Positions 21,966 through 34,924 of a stretch of DNA of 64,000 bases are shown here, one piece after another. The stretch covers positions 12,994,582 through 13,058,581 of the forward strand of contig NC_049914.1 in NCBI RefSeq assembly GCF_001411555.2. Reading direction: 5' to 3'. Every line of letters starts with the position of its first letter. The stretch's first letter is position 1. The stretch comes from Juglans regia. Its lineage: Eukaryota; Streptophyta; Magnoliopsida; Fagales; Juglandaceae. The notes below the pieces were generated by a model, which worked only from the letters and a program-made list of their open reading frames with translations, did no database searches and had not been told where the DNA came from. The position numbers were made by a program, and so were the translations under genes.

Positions 21966-23560
21966 AGCTGATATAAATGACAACCTTTGCTGAAGCAAAT
22001 AGAAACAGCTACTGAAAACAACCCAAAACAAGATAGCAACAAAGGTATCGAAACATAGAAGGCCACATGATTGTATTAACATTCTGCTACATGTTCCAAC
22101 AAAAGAATAACAACAAAAGCAGTCCATTATATGCAAAGGACCCATTTCTATAAAGCATTATCAAGTTTTACAACCAAGCTCCTATCCAATTCTATCTCAA
22201 ACTGTAATGTGTTTTGGCTTTTTCTTTGATTATGAGATGCATGCTTCCTTGAAATGAAAAGACTATATAGCTACTTGCATGCATATGTATATCATTTCTA
22301 TACTCATAAAAGAGTGTTATGCAAAAAGAGTGTATGTGTTCAGGCAAGCTGCCTCGCTGACTCAGTTGAACCAAGCCTACAAGCCTATTATAATCACGCC
22401 CAAAATAAACATAATAAATTCCATTCAATTTCAGAGAAGTCATCAGAGCATAAGCTAAGGTACCAACATGACAAGTTCCGATTACATAACCCACACTGAA
22501 ATAAGCTCAAAACAGCTTGAATCAAAGCAAATTAGTCGAAATATGATGTGAATAAAATGAAACTATCATAAATGCTGATGTACCTAGCAAAAAACAGTGA
22601 AAACTAGCTAGAACTAGCTGAAAATACTGAAAACTGACATGAACTGGCCGAAATATGGAGAAACAAATTGAAGACTCCATTGAATGATGATGATGCTATT
22701 GCATGGTTTTATGTCCCTTTGTTATGCAAATAGGGATGCTATTGCATGGTTTTATCAACCTTATACTTTTCATTTTTTTAGTAGAGCCTGCATATATATA
22801 TATATATATATATATATCATGGTAGGTCTAATATTTGGGGATCGGTCTTAAACCTTTACACAAATATTTCAAATATTATATATAGGGTAAGGCAACATTG
22901 CAATTTCCTTTTTTTAAAAATAACAAACTTCAAAGGATACAACAATTGTTTTATATATTAAAAGAACCAATCGAAAGTTAGCAACCACACAACACCTATA
23001 CTACCCACTCACTCAATATGATACCATTCATAATACCTGACATATAATAAAACCAAGAAACTAATTGGGCAGATGACTCTTCAGCATAACCTCAATTGAA
23101 TAGGCTAATTGAATCAGATTGAACTACTTGATAACTTTCTATTGCGATGATATCAACCATGAACCTCAAGTTTGAATGCTTTAGAACGTCTCCAAGTTCC
23201 AACAACAGTTTACTTATAACAAAAAAAAAAAGTTCCAACAACAGTTTACTGACGTCAATTTTACATGTATGCCTCACAAAATTGAAAAAGCAGCCACTAG
23301 AACAACAAGCGGTTCACCAATGATAACTCAAAAAAGCAGAGTTCCACCACCACACAATAGACAATCGAATAAAAATTTCTGCTGAATTATCAATTCCAAT
23401 TCATTGGAATGTAAAAAAAAAAAAAAAAAACTGAAATTACCTTCAGGGCTCCAACTTGATGCTGCGAAGAGAGGCGGAGAGCATGGAGTTGAGTAATGCA
23501 AAAGTAGTGGCAGTGTGATACGGAAGCAGTGTTTCCATACAACAGCTCATCTCTTTATCC
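21966..23560. other. Noncoding sequence between the GRF gene and the purine-rich block
   Basis: AT-rich with short scattered frames and no domain. It contains a (TA)n run at about 22795-22817, a local repeat of GATGCTATTGCATGGTTTTA (22692 and 22735), and a 20-bp repeat with core AGTTCCAACAACAGTTTACT around 23190-23250. It could include leader sequence of the minus-strand gene. Confidence 0.5.
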
Positions 23561-24060
23561 AAACAAAAATACAAACGAAATGGGGGCAAGTGTTAGGGCT
23601 TTTATCGCGAAGTGGATTTCGAGGGGAATTTCTGAGATCTGTTAGGGCTTTACTCGAAGGATGGTATTGACGGGAGAGAGGGATTCGGCGGAGGCCCGAT
23701 GGAGAGAAGTGAGGGTAAGAGGGCTACGGAAGTGAGGTAAGGGCGAAGAGGAAATGCGGCCTTGAGGGTGAGAGATGAGAGTGAGGGCGACAGACAGAGG
23801 TGGGTTACAGACAGAATGAGAGAAGTGAGGGTAAGAGATCTGATTTGCATGAGGGAGACGGATACAGAGGCAAAGGGATCTGAAGGTGGGTTACGGACAG
23901 AGGGAAATGAGGGAGATGGGGAGAAAGGGACTCAACTGGAAATATGTGTGCGAACCCCGTAGGAAAGTGGAAAACCGTGACGTAGCAACCAAACTGGGTT
24001 TGCCACGTAACGGTGTGTGGTGTTGGTAAAGGCCTGAGAATAGATTTTTCCTTGTGCAAA
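23561..24060. other. Purine-rich block at the right side of the probable MULE
   Basis: Dense GAGAGTGAGGG-type sequence (about 23640-23930), with open frames on both strands that follow from composition. It leads into the CACGTAACGGTGTGTGG inverted-repeat sequence described for the MULE. No protein domain is recognised. Confidence 0.4.
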
Positions 24061-24237
24061 AGGATAAATTGGGATGGTTTGAAAATAGAGTTATCCTTTC
24101 TTAACTTTGAAAAAATGAGATTTTAAATAATAATAATAATAACAATAATTTAGGTTTACAGCTTCAATGATTTTAGCATAAGAATTGACGAAATCTGTTA
24201 AATATTATTTGTGGCCACCTTGTATGGACACAATATA

Positions 24238-24306
24238 TTGGCTGGTTGGGTTATATAGAGAAGGGAATTAAATGCTGGTTGGGTTATATAGAGAAGGGAA
24301 TTAAAT
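24238..24306. repeat. Tandem duplication of 33 bp
   Basis: GCTGGTTGGGTTATATAGAG continuing with AAGGGAATTAAAT occurs twice in immediate succession. Probably a local slippage product. Confidence 0.85.
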
Positions 24307-24770
24307 GCTTCTCCCATCGAGAGCGGGCATCCATATACATCCAGAAAAGATATATATTGATTGTGTGGTTTTTAATTTACTGTTAAGAAAATACTTTTCA
24401 ATGTGTTTGTGATTTTTTTTTTCTTGTTTTTAAGCTTTTAAGGGGTTTAAAAAATGTTTTAAAAAAACTTATACGTTCAGTGACTTTTCACGGTGGATCT
24501 AGCATGATCTTATAGACTCTACTGAGCATTTGCACTGATAGGTGTATTTTTGTTTTTATTTTTTTCTTAAACATTAAGAAATGCACTGGATTGAATTTTT
24601 TTCATAAACATTCATAATGTCAAAGCATTATGAATAATGTCAAAACATTCATAATGTCAAAGCATTCATAAACATTCATGCAGTCGAAAGGGGGTCTCAC
24701 TTGGGAGTGAGTTTTCTCTCTAGCTAGAGTGAGTATGAGGCTAGCTTTTGCTGGTCTGAGTGTGACGAGC

Positions 24771-26209
24771 ATGGAGGAGGAAATGTCAAAGCAGTGGGAG
24801 AGATTAACTCTCACAGAGGAAGAAAAAGAAGGGGTTGCTCTCCAGCCAACAATAACTACAATGAGAACAAACCACTTCTGCCTACTGGTCATGATAGTGG
24901 CAGAGAAATTCATCAACAGGGAAGCTTTCAAGAGCACTATGTCAAAAATATGGAAATGTGATAGCTGGCTCCAGTTCTCAGAAGTTGGGACTAAGAAGTA
25001 TCTGATTGAGTTCCAAAGTAAAAAGGATTTGGACAGGGTGATCAATGGCAGGCCGTGGTCTTTTGATAGGTGGCTTTTATGCATTCAGCCTTTCAACGGG
25101 TCAGTGTCCATTAATGAAGTAAGCTTCAGCAAAGAGGAATTCTGGATACAAGTCTACAACTTGCCATTCGACTGCATGAATCAAGAGGTTGGAATCCAGA
25201 TAGGAAACAGCTTGGGAAGGTTTATCAAAGTCCATGTAGATGACAGAGGCATTGGGTGGGGCAAGTTCTTGAGAATAAGGGTGGAACTTGATATCACCAA
25301 AACTCTCCTAAGGGGTCTGTTTATTAATGTTGATGAGAAGAAAACATGGGTGTATTTCAAGTATGAGAGACTGCCTTCCCTCTGCTTCAAATGTGGAGTG
25401 ATCAGACATGTTAAGAACTTATGCTCAAACCAAGAGGGCAGGGAAGGGAAGAGCCAATATGGGGCATGGTTAAGGGCACCTATAGTAAGGGAGAATGAGC
25501 TGCTTTTCAAGAAATATGGTGAAAGCCTTGATCGTTCAACCAAGCCTGAACCATGGTCATGGTGGAAGGGGAAAGAGGCCAAGGAGGAAGACAACAGTAG
25601 CAAAGCAGAATTCATGGAAAGGTGTCAGGAACTCTCAAAGAAAACTGATACTATCGAGGGAAAAGGTGAAGGGAAAGGAAAGAGCAGGTACTAGGGGACA
25701 TGCTAAAGTCAAAGCCTCAAACTGATGACAGAGAAAAGGGAAGACTAAAACACCCAAATACTGCACTTTTAGGCCAAGACGTGGAGAATAGGGAGAAGTT
25801 GGGAGTGGTGGAGTCAGGAGTAAGTAAGGGAAAGACTGTTTCTAAAGAGACCAGATGTGACATCAACTCTGACAGAAGAACTTCAAGGAGCACAGAAACC
25901 TCGACTGACCTCTTGCAACAAGTTCAGGACTTTAACCAGTATGTTTCCAACCAAGTTAAAGCTCTTGATCAAGTCAAGAAAACTGCCAGCTGGAAGAGGA
26001 GGGCACGAGACATATGCATAGGGAGAGGCTCATTGGATAAAGGGTCTGCACCAGCTTTCCATACAGGTAACAAAAGAAACAGAAGTCCCCCACTAGCTAG
26101 TGTGGATCAGTTCTTAACAAAAAAGGTTAAAACCGAAAAAGATGACCAACTGGTCTATCCTCAACTTGAAATGGTGGAGGCTGTGGAACAGCCCCACCAA
26201 GACAAATGA
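24771..26209 (+). pseudogene. LINE ORF1 (DUF4283 plus CCHC knuckle), frameshifted
   Basis: The ATG at 24771 (MEEEMSKQWERLTL) is preferred; an in-frame ATG lies at 24729. The N-terminal part matches the DUF4283 domain of plant LINE ORF1 proteins (NGRPWSFDRWLLCIQPF, then WIQVYNLPF). It is followed by one CX2CX4HX4C knuckle (CFKCGVIRHVKNLC), consistent with RNA binding. The frame closes with TAG at 25692-25694, but a second frame continues to 26209 with a lysine-rich C-terminus, implying a one-base indel in the purine-rich stretch just before. The final TGA overlaps the ORF2 start as ATGA (26206-26209). Confidence 0.8.
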
Positions 26210-29200
26210 ATTGCCTCAGTTGGAACTGTCGGGGGCTTGGGAACCCCCAGACAGTTCATGAATTGCACCTTCTGGTGCTTAAAAAGTCCCCAGCATTTGT
26301 GTTCCTTATGGAAACAAAGTGCAGTAGAAACAGAATTGAAAGCCTCAAGAAGAGTCTTAAGTTAGATAACAACTTTGTAATTGACTGTAAGGGCAGGAAG
26401 GGTGGTCTTGCATTCCTCTGGAGAGAAGAAGTGGAAGCCGAAGTGCACACTTACACTCAGCACCATATCTCCCTTATGGTGAAGGGGGTTGAGGGGGGAA
26501 AGGAGTGGTTACTGACTGGATTTTATGGCAATCCTAATACTAGTAGAAGGAAGGAAAGCTGGTAGCTTCTCCAAGCTATTAATCCAGGAAGTCTAATAGG
26601 GTGGGTGTGTGTTGGGGACTTTAATGAAATACTCAATTTTAATGAAAAATGGGGAGGAGCCTTAAGACCCAAAAATCAGATTGATGAATTTAGAGCTGCG
26701 GTTGATGCTTGTGGTCTATGTGATATGGACTTGATAGGTAACAAATTCACTTGGAATAATGGAAGAAGTGGTGGAGCCTTCACCAAAGAAAGATTGGACA
26801 GAGCCTTTTGCAATTCCATTTGGAGTGAGAGCTACCCATATTCAAATGTTTGCACCCTTTCTACCCTGTGTTCAGACCATTGCCCACTGCTTGTCAGGTT
26901 TGAGGGGAGTCAGGATCATAGGACCCATAGAGACAGACCATTTCGATTTGAAGCACATTGGGCCATGAGAGATGGTTATCAACACCTGATGGAGGAAATC
27001 TGGCAAAACAACAAAGACTCAGGGAACAAAGTGACTGCTCTTAAAGAGGGGCTAAACAAATGCAAACAAAAACTTCTGCAATGGGATAAAAGAATGAAGG
27101 GCAACTCTCAACAACAATTATCAGAGAATATGACACTTTTGGATGACCTTCAAAAAAAGAACAAGGGCCACCTTAATGAGCAAGTTAAGCAGATTCAGAA
27201 GGCTATAATCAACCAGTTGGAGGAAGATAATCTCAGATGGAAGCAAAGAGCTAAGCAGAAGTGGTTGAGAGAAGGTGACAGAAATACCAGATTCTTTCAC
27301 CAAAGTGCTTCATTTAGAAGAAGAAACAACAACATCAAAAAGTTAGTGAATGAAGAAGGGCAGGAAGTGTATACCACAGAAGGCATAAGTTCACTCTTCC
27401 AAGATTACTTTAAAAGCCTTTTCTCAACATCTTCACCAGGAGACTTCTCTGAAGTTCTGAATTCTATGGAGCCCCGAGTCACAGAGGAAATGAATGCCAC
27501 TATCGCAAGGGTTTACACTCAACAAGAAATTGAAGAAGCCCTATTTCAAATGGAGGGCCTCAGCTCTCCTGGCCCAGATGGATTTCCTGCTATTTTTTAT
27601 CAGAAGCAATGGGCCCTCATTGGCAAACAGGTTAGTGAAGGCATATTGCAGGTGCTGAACTCTAATGGTAACATCTCAGATGTGAACAACACCTTCATTG
27701 CTCTAATTCCCAAGAAAAGAAACCCCACCAAAGTCACTGAATTCAGACCCATTTCCCTGTGCAATGTAATGTATAAGATTATATCTAAAATGATAGCAAA
27801 CAGGCTTAAATCAATCTTGCCTCTCATCATTTCCAAATCCCAGTCTGCATTTGTACCAAATAGACTCATCACTGACAATGTAATAGTGGCTTTTGAAGCC
27901 TTGCATACGATGAAATCTAAAATGACAGGCAATGAGGGGTATATGGCTCTGAAACTCGATATGAGTAAAGCCTACGATAGGCTAGAGTGGAGATTCATCA
28001 AAGCTGTGATGTGCAGAATGGGCTTCTGTAGTAAATGGATAGACTTAGTGATGAATTGCATTGAAACTGTTTCATATGCCCTTCTAGTTAATGGAAAACC
28101 TCAAGAACATTTTCATCCTTCTAGAGGGATAAGACAAGGTGATCCTCTATCACCTTATCTTTTTATTATGTGTGCTGAGGCCCTTAGTTGTCTTCTGAAA
28201 AAAGCTGAAGGTGAGGGTTGGATACATGGGGTACCTATTGCTAGAGGCCAAGTAAGAGTCTCACATCTATTTTTTGCTGATGATTGTCTCCTATTTTGCA
28301 AGGCAAATGCTATAGAATGGGGCAGACTTTTTGGAGTGCTGAGGAAGTATGAATCATGCTCAGGCCAAAGGCTCAATCTGGAAAAAACTTCTATAATTTT
28401 CAGCAAGAACACAGACAGAATCACACAGCAGTATATTATGTCCATTGCTGGTTTGAGACATAGCTCGACTTATGAGAAATATTTGGGATTACCTTCAGTG
28501 GTGGGAAGGCTCAAGTACATGACCTTTAAAGGCATCCTAGACAATATTAGATAAAAAATCAGCAATCACAGAGTGAAATTACTATCACAAGCTGGGAAGG
28601 AGGTCTTCATCAAAGCTGTGCTTCAGGCACTTCCAACATACACAATGGCTGTTTTCAAGCTGCCCAAAACCTTGCTCAAAGATATCAACACTGTGATTAA
28701 CAACTTTTGGTGGGGACATCAAAACAATGAGAACAAAATTCACTGGATATCTTGGAAGAGGATGGGAAGAGCAAAAGCTGTAAGGGGGATGGGATTTCGA
28801 GACTTTGAGGCCTTTAACATAGCTATGCTAGCAAAACAGTGCTGGAGACTAATCCAACATCCAGACTCTTTGGCTGCTCAGGTAATGAAGGCCAAGTACT
28901 TCCCTAAATCCACTTTTCTAGAAGCAAAGCTAGGTGCGAAACCCTCATATATATGGAGAAGCTTTCTGTCAGCAAGATCACTGATTGAAGCAGGGTCATA
29001 TTGGAGAATAGGAAATGGGAATCAAGTGAAAATCTGGAAGGATAAATGGATCCTCTATCCAAATCCCAGCAGAGCTCAAAGCAATGCCAATGGGCTGGAA
29101 ATTAATGCACCTGTCTCTAGCCTAATTGACCCTCACACCAAGCAATGGAGGAGTACTATGGTGAGACAGCTATTTAACCAAAGAGAAGCTGAGATTATCC

Positions 29201-30294
29201 TTAAAACTCCCATCAGCCTTCTTAACAGCAGAGACAAGCTAGTATGGCAAGGCACAAAAGATGGCAGGTTCTCAGTCAGAAGTGCGTACCACAAGGAGAT
29301 AGAGAGAACTCACTTCCAGTCCAGTCAAGCATCAAGTAGTTCCTCTTCCACAGAAGTCTGGAAACAGCTATGGCAATTAAAAGTGCAACCCGGGGACAAA
29401 GTACTACTGTGGAGATCATGTCTCGAGGCCCTTCCAACTAATTCAAATCTTTATAAGAAGAGATTAGTTGAGAACCCTCTCTGTCCAATATGTTACTTGG
29501 AGGCAGAAGACTCAGCTCATGCACTATAGAGATGTGAATCAGCTAAAGATGTTTGGAGCCAATGCTCAAAAAGCTTACAAAAATGTCATCAACCTCACGT
29601 GACCATGATCCAACTACTAGAAGACTTACTTCAGGCTATGGACAGTAGAATCATCCAAGAGTTTGCAGTAGTGGCCAGGAAGATCTGGTGGAGAAGAAAC
29701 AAATTCCTCTTTGAAGGCACCTTTGCACACCCGAATGCAGTAGTGAGGGAAGCGAGAGGAACATTGGATATGTTGGTTGAGGAGGAATCAAGATTGGCTC
29801 GACGGCAAACTAATACACAAGTAGAGGATTGGCAGGCTCCTCCATCAAACTGGATCAAGCTAAATTGGGACAGTGCAGTAGACAAAGTAAATGGTGTAAT
29901 TGGAGTGGGAGTAACTGTTCGGGACAGCATTGGTTATACCATTGCTACCAAGCAGACTAACAAAATCCTCTTCCTCGATCCACTTCTAGCAGAGGCCTTT
30001 GGAGCTCTCAAAGTTGTTCAGTTTGGAGTGGAACTTGGCCTATCCCAAGTTGTTGTTGAAGGCGATTCTTTGCAGGTCATCAATGCACTACGAAGTGATA
30101 TAGAAGGGTGTAATAGTGTCAGTATGTATGTTAGTGAGGCAAAACTGATCCTTCAAAATTTTGCCAAGTGGGAGGTTTCTCATGTTAGGAGAAATAGCAA
30201 TACAATGGCTCACTTGTTAGCAAAAGAAGCTCTTTCCATCCATGATGATATTGTAACTATGGGGGTTCTTCCCTCTTGTTTTCCACTGGATTAG
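26206..30294 (+). pseudogene. LINE ORF2: endonuclease, reverse transcriptase, RNase H
   Basis: One continuous frame of about 1,360 codons interrupted only by TAG at 26563-26565, TAA at 28552-28554 and TAG at 29527-29529. In order: AP-type endonuclease starting MNCLSWNCRGLGNP, with VGDFNE near 26612 and SDHCPLL near 26873. The reverse transcriptase has KLDMSKAYDRLEW, RGIRQGDPLSPYLF and an FADD catalytic box near 28273 (the family norm is YADD or FADD). A zf-RVT-like finger ends CPICYLEAEDSAHAL, and a C-terminal RNase H follows (WIKLNWDSAV near 29850; VVVEGDSLQVINAL near 30050). Gaining RNase H is typical of one plant L1 clade. All catalytic boxes look intact. Confidence 0.9.
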
Positions 30295-30399
30295 ATGAAT
30301 GGAAATGACTTATGTTTCAAAAAAAAAAAAAAGAAAAAAACAAGAAGGCACCACTCGGTAGACCTATCAGTCTCTGTAAAAGCATCTGTTTATATATAG

Positions 30400-30633
30400 A
30401 GCGGTGCTAGTATGATAGAGCACCCATAAAAGGTACCGATAAAAGGTACTAAGAGTCTAATTTTAATTTTTAATTTTTAATTTTTTGTTTTTTTAAAGCA
30501 TTTTTAATGTATTTTTCTTTAAAAAAACACAAAAAAAAAAAAAAAACAAATACAATATTAAAAAATAAACCAACACATATACTAAAAGAAATAACTAAAG
30601 TAATTGGTACAAATGATATGTACCTATCATTTT

Positions 30634-30686
<53 letters not shown>

Positions 30687-30780
30687 TACATACACACATC
30701 CAGTCAAAGAAATAAAAAATATAAATTTATGGAAAACATAACAAATCAAATGTTACAATTCATTAAACTGAAATCATAAT
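30400..30780. repeat. Microsatellite-bearing AT-rich DNA
   Basis: A compound microsatellite, (TA)n followed by (CA)n, lies at about 30638-30690. The flanks are AT-rich with a GGTACTAAGAGTCTAA phrase near 30446. Open frames across it on both strands are repeats of Tyr-Ile or Thr-His and are not genes. Confidence 0.85.
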
Positions 30781-32630
30781 AGGATATGCATTCCTCCCGT
30801 TGTTATAAGATCAATTAGACATGTACAAAATAATAATAATTTTATTCTAAATGAAGAATTAAAATAAATGCATTAAAAATATATTAGTATGAAATATATT
30901 ATCATAGAAAATAAATAAATAGATATGATACAATTCATGAATAAATGCATAAATCGAAACCTAAGATGCGCCCATCTTCCATACTAGATACCTTGTCGTT
31001 GCCTCTAATGTTGCATGGCTCCCTCAGGCCGTGTCATGCACTTTGTTAGGGACAGGGTCCTCGTTGGGATCGCAGTCCACGTCCCGTACCTGACCATTTA
31101 ATGTGGCGTAGCTCTGCTACTTTGTGCATGTGTAGGTCGTGTCAGTGGGGTTGCCGTCCCATCTTTCCACGTCGACTCTCTTCCCACGTAGATCTTGGGC
31201 ATTCTTCTTCTTAACCTGACTTGTGGGCCGACTATGCTTCGATTGCTGGGCCTCCCCAGATTGGAAGGGGTGTAAACATCCCTTCCAATTGCATAATCTT
31301 AGAATGTACAAGTTTTGTGCACTCATTTTTAAAAAATGGGCAAATCTAGAACCCACATGGAAGAAATCTCTTTTTAATGGTGGGCTCCATGTTTTTTAAA
31401 GGAAGTTCGCAAGGCTTACACACTTTGATCATTGTTCTACTATAAAGTCTACAATCTTGAAACTACGGGTGCTACCCCGCCCTATATGAGCAGGTGACCA
31501 CCCATCCAGCACCATGTCTCCTAAGAGGGGTGACCGTTAATATCTGCTTGTCGGGTGAGCAGATTGGCGCCACCACAGTCCTGCCACCTCGTCCAACAAC
31601 ACATTTTTCATAAAAAAATTAAAAAAAAAAATCCAACAAAATCACATATAATTAAAAATCTCACAAATCCAACAAAAAACCAAAACAGACTTACAAAGTT
31701 ACAGATCAAACCAAACAAACAAAATAGACCAAGTAGTAATTGCATAGATCTTCATACATATGAAGATATGTGCACAAACCCTCGAGCCATGGCCTCATAA
31801 AGATTTGTGCACAGATCTTCAGAGATCTGTGGGTAGATCTTTATGGCCCCTGGCAGCCATGGTCGCGTCTGTGGCTCATAAAACTCGCAAACCCATAGCC
31901 GCAGGTGTGGATCTTAACTTATAGATCCATGGTGGTGACTGTTATCTTGGGCCGTAGAGACCCACGACCAAGCCGTGATTGTACCGTTGTAGACTATGGC
32001 TTGGTTATGATCCACGACAATGGAGATCAGTCGGTTTAGACGAGGAGGAGAAGAAGAAAAGAAGCGGGAAGATAAGAGAAATGAGAGAGAATAGAGGACG
32101 GTGAACAGCCACTAAGGCATGAAAGAAAGGGAGAGAAGTGAAAAGAAAGGAAGGAAGGCAGGGAAGTTTTTTAATATATATGATATGTATATTATTACAT
32201 ATATATATATATATATATATATAAGGCCAAGCAGACGAGGGAGATTTGAACGGGCCCAAGACTCGGCCTGACCCAAGCGGAGGTGGGACAAGCAGGTAGG
32301 ATGTGGGGGCCCTTCCAGTAGGCCTATTTGAAACCATTCACTGTAATGCCCATGTAAGAACTTTGTAGCATATTATAATTTGTTCCCACATGGTACACAT
32401 AGTGCTTACGTTATTTATTGCCTACACATTAAGCAAATTATGAATTTGTATAATCAACCACCAAGCTCAGTACGACTATATGTCAATCTGTAATTCTTAG
32501 ATTCTTTTTTAAGCAATGAAGTGTTTATTTGCACCTTCTATAGGTTTCAAAATTTGAATTGCATTACAACCTAAAAATCCCATTCCCAAATATGTGTCAA
32601 TCCTAAAGCAGGCCTAAACATACTTCAGGT
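30781..32630. repeat. Repeat-derived noncoding region
   Basis: Segment 31080-31120 (CTGACCATTTAATGTGGCGT) resembles 44732-44760 (TGGCCATTTAATGCAGCAGG), suggesting pieces of one LTR family. From about 31465 to 32340 is GC-richer sequence with GGGTGCTACCCCGCCC, direct repeats of GATCT-rich phrases, a (TA)n run at 32195-32222, and purine-rich DNA. No gene is supported. Confidence 0.4.
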
Positions 32631-32639
32631 TGTCTACAA

Positions 32640-33170
32640 TAGATGAAATATAATATATATATATATATATATAGGATTGAAAAAGAACTTATTCCCACTG
32701 ATCTTGGAGTATATACATTGATCAATAAGGTTCCCTATGAATCGATACGAGAGATCATGCTTATTTTGGCATGGAAAAGACATACGATATGCTCAAATGG
32801 AAGTTAATTTATACTGATTGTGCTTAAATGTTTAGGATTTGCCCAAAGATGGATTCAATGGATATCACAATGCGTTACAACTATGTCTTTTTCTATCATG
32901 CTTAATGGAAGTCTTTGTGATTTCTTCACACCCCAAAGAGGATTATGCCAAGGAGACCTTCCTCCCCATCCTCGGACCTGAAGTCCTATTAAGACTAATA
33001 TTAAGAGCGGAAATTAATAGTGTCATTTATGGTATAAACATAGCAAGAAATGCCCCCACTGTTGATGCAATTTCCTGCTTCTCTTCCGGTGCTGTGATTA
33101 ACCTTCTAGAAAAACAAAGCTTGGGGGCTTGGATTCAGGGAAGCCTCCAATGCTTAAGTCAGATTGAGTA
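32640..33170 (+). pseudogene. LINE reverse-transcriptase fragment
   Basis: Shifted frames give recognisable RT pieces: a KTYDMLKW-like palm segment (near 32780), a GFAQRWIQWIS-like segment (near 32840), an FTPQRGLCQGD-like equivalent of RQGDPLSP (near 32925-32960), then LGPEVLLRLILRAEI and a GINIARNAPTV segment (near 32970-33070). Several frameshifts and stops are present; both ends are truncated before endonuclease and RNase H. It is a different lineage from the LINE at 24.7 kb. Confidence 0.7.
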
Positions 33171-33336
33171 ATATTAGTGTAGAGAATTACATGATGCACC
33201 TGTCGATCTATTTATAGTGGATGAGAGGTCATCTGATGTCATGTCGATCTATTTGAAAAAGTTGAAATGATGAGTTGAGATGAGTTTAAGTTTCAAACGT
33301 ACTTGATTTTTGTTTGATTTTCTAGGCTCTGACATG

Positions 33337-33425
33337 GTAATGCCTCTGAGGGCTTGATTTTAGGCGTTTAATGCGCAGTAATGCCTTTGAGGGCTTGATT
33401 TCGGGTATTTGATGCAGTAACCCCT
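33337..33425. repeat. 41-bp direct repeat, two copies
   Basis: GTAATGCCTCTGAGGGCTTG at 33337 is repeated with small changes at 33378, and a partial third unit may follow. Noncoding. Confidence 0.7.
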
Positions 33426-33429
33426 CTAG

Positions 33430-34900
33430 GGTATGTGGTTACACCTTTTGAACCTAATTTGATTGTTAACAGGGTCAACTTGGTGCTCATATTCCGCCCG
33501 AAATTTCCTTTCTATCAGTTGACTGCTAAAGAGCTATTGAGTGAGGATTTAGGGGCGTGAGTCCCATGAAGATACATTGTGTTTTGTCTTGCCTGCTTCT
33601 TAACCGTTCTAATACGGGTGAACCCATTTGATGTTTCCATAGCATGGTAAAATCTGAACAAGTAGCTACACTATTGCATGGGGTGTAGCATAAAATATTC
33701 ATAATGGTTAGGGTAGAAAGTAAATGAGACAAAATCTTCAGTGTTATTCAACAAAAACCTACATCCAAGTCTAACAGCAGGCCTGTTGACTGTCCCAAAA
33801 ATTAACCTCTCGCATTAAAATTGACTTTTATTTTATTTTATTTTTAAATAAATGATATTTATGGTCATATAATTTAAAATCATTATTCTTTTTTTTTTAA
33901 AACAGAGTAAATATAGAATTCATATATAAAAAACAATTTTTTAACAATGAATTCTATTCTTTTTTAAAAGGAGTGCATGGCGTTTATACAATCTATGATT
34001 GTATGTAGTATTATTTTTTTTAATAAATCAATTTATATTTTTTAAATAATAAATTTAAAAGTTAATGGATAATTCTTTGTTAACACAATGGAATAAGGAT
34101 ATATTACTATATTTCTATTTGGTTATTAGTGTTAGTATTAGGGATATTGTCATTAGAGAAGACCGCACGAGCAGAAATGAATCTAATGTGTGAATTGTAG
34201 ACGTTCCCTCAAGATACACTTGAGCCATAACTTAGAACTCAATCTGATCATGACTTCTATCTCATCAAGGCATAGTGGCTCAAATTGCAGTACTGTCTAA
34301 TTCCGATCGAGAAAGTTGATGAGAATATAATGTGAAGTGAAGTAGTAATCTTGATAATCAGAATTTAATGCAATGTGCAAATTATATAACACTTGATAAT
34401 TTGAGAATAAAAAATACATATCTCTCTTCATTATCCTAATGCGGTCCAATTGATTAAATCCTACAACCACATTTTCCAGTACCTTCTTTCTTGATAATAT
34501 TCCTCCTAATTATATTCTTCCTTCTTCAAATGAAATAATTTTTTTTATTTAATTTTTTTAAAAAAAGAAATCTCCAATTACTTCATCCAAATTGGATCAA
34601 AGTGTGCGAAGAACAAAGAATATTAATATCGCATGCAAAAATGTATTGTTGTATTAAGTAATTCCATATCATTAAAATCGTCTATTTAGTTTCTAATATA
34701 TATAATAATATCACTTATCAAAATATATATATATATATATATATATAATATCAAAATATATTATGTATTAATTATATTTCGAGACGGTCTAATAATGACG
34801 TTACTGACTTATAAAACATATATATCATGTTATCCTGGAAATAATATATCGAATTAAGAATATTTAAAATAAAAGGAACTTGATGACGTGTGCATCGCTT
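33430..34900. other. Intergenic AT-rich region
   Basis: No gene found. The segment ending GATTGTATGTAGTATTATTT near 34010 resembles the right end of the MITE at 36542-36716 and is probably a decayed relative. An (AT)n run lies at about 34725-34747. Confidence 0.5.
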
Positions 34901-34924
34901 AATTATAATCAGCTACATATCCTA

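Larger units (their letters stand above)
17585..24060 (+). mobile_element. Probable degenerate MULE containing FAR1-like and GRF genes
   Basis: Near the left edge the plus strand has CCAACACCACACACGGAGTG followed by ACGTGG (17621-17646). Near the right edge the reverse complement of about 24000-24035 reads CCAACACCACACACCGTTAC followed by GTGG. This is an inverted similarity of about 25 bp flanking a MULE-derived FAR1-type gene, with weaker similarity extending outward. I could not locate a 9-bp duplication, so the extent is tentative. Confidence 0.4.
24690..30345 (+). mobile_element. Near full-length plant L1-type LINE
   Basis: Contains ORF1 (24771-26209) and ORF2 (26206-30294) in the usual order, followed 20 bases later by an A-rich tail (30319-30345). 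The 5' edge is uncertain: sequence before the ORF1 ATG (TTTTCTCTCTAGCTAGAGTG) looks like a short leader. No target-site duplication was found on inspection. ORF2 has three nonsense codons but no frameshift, so the copy is fairly young yet inactive. Confidence 0.85.

Noticed and set aside
30470..30779. Frames on both strands over (TA)n/(CA)n
   Set aside because: Microsatellite translations only.
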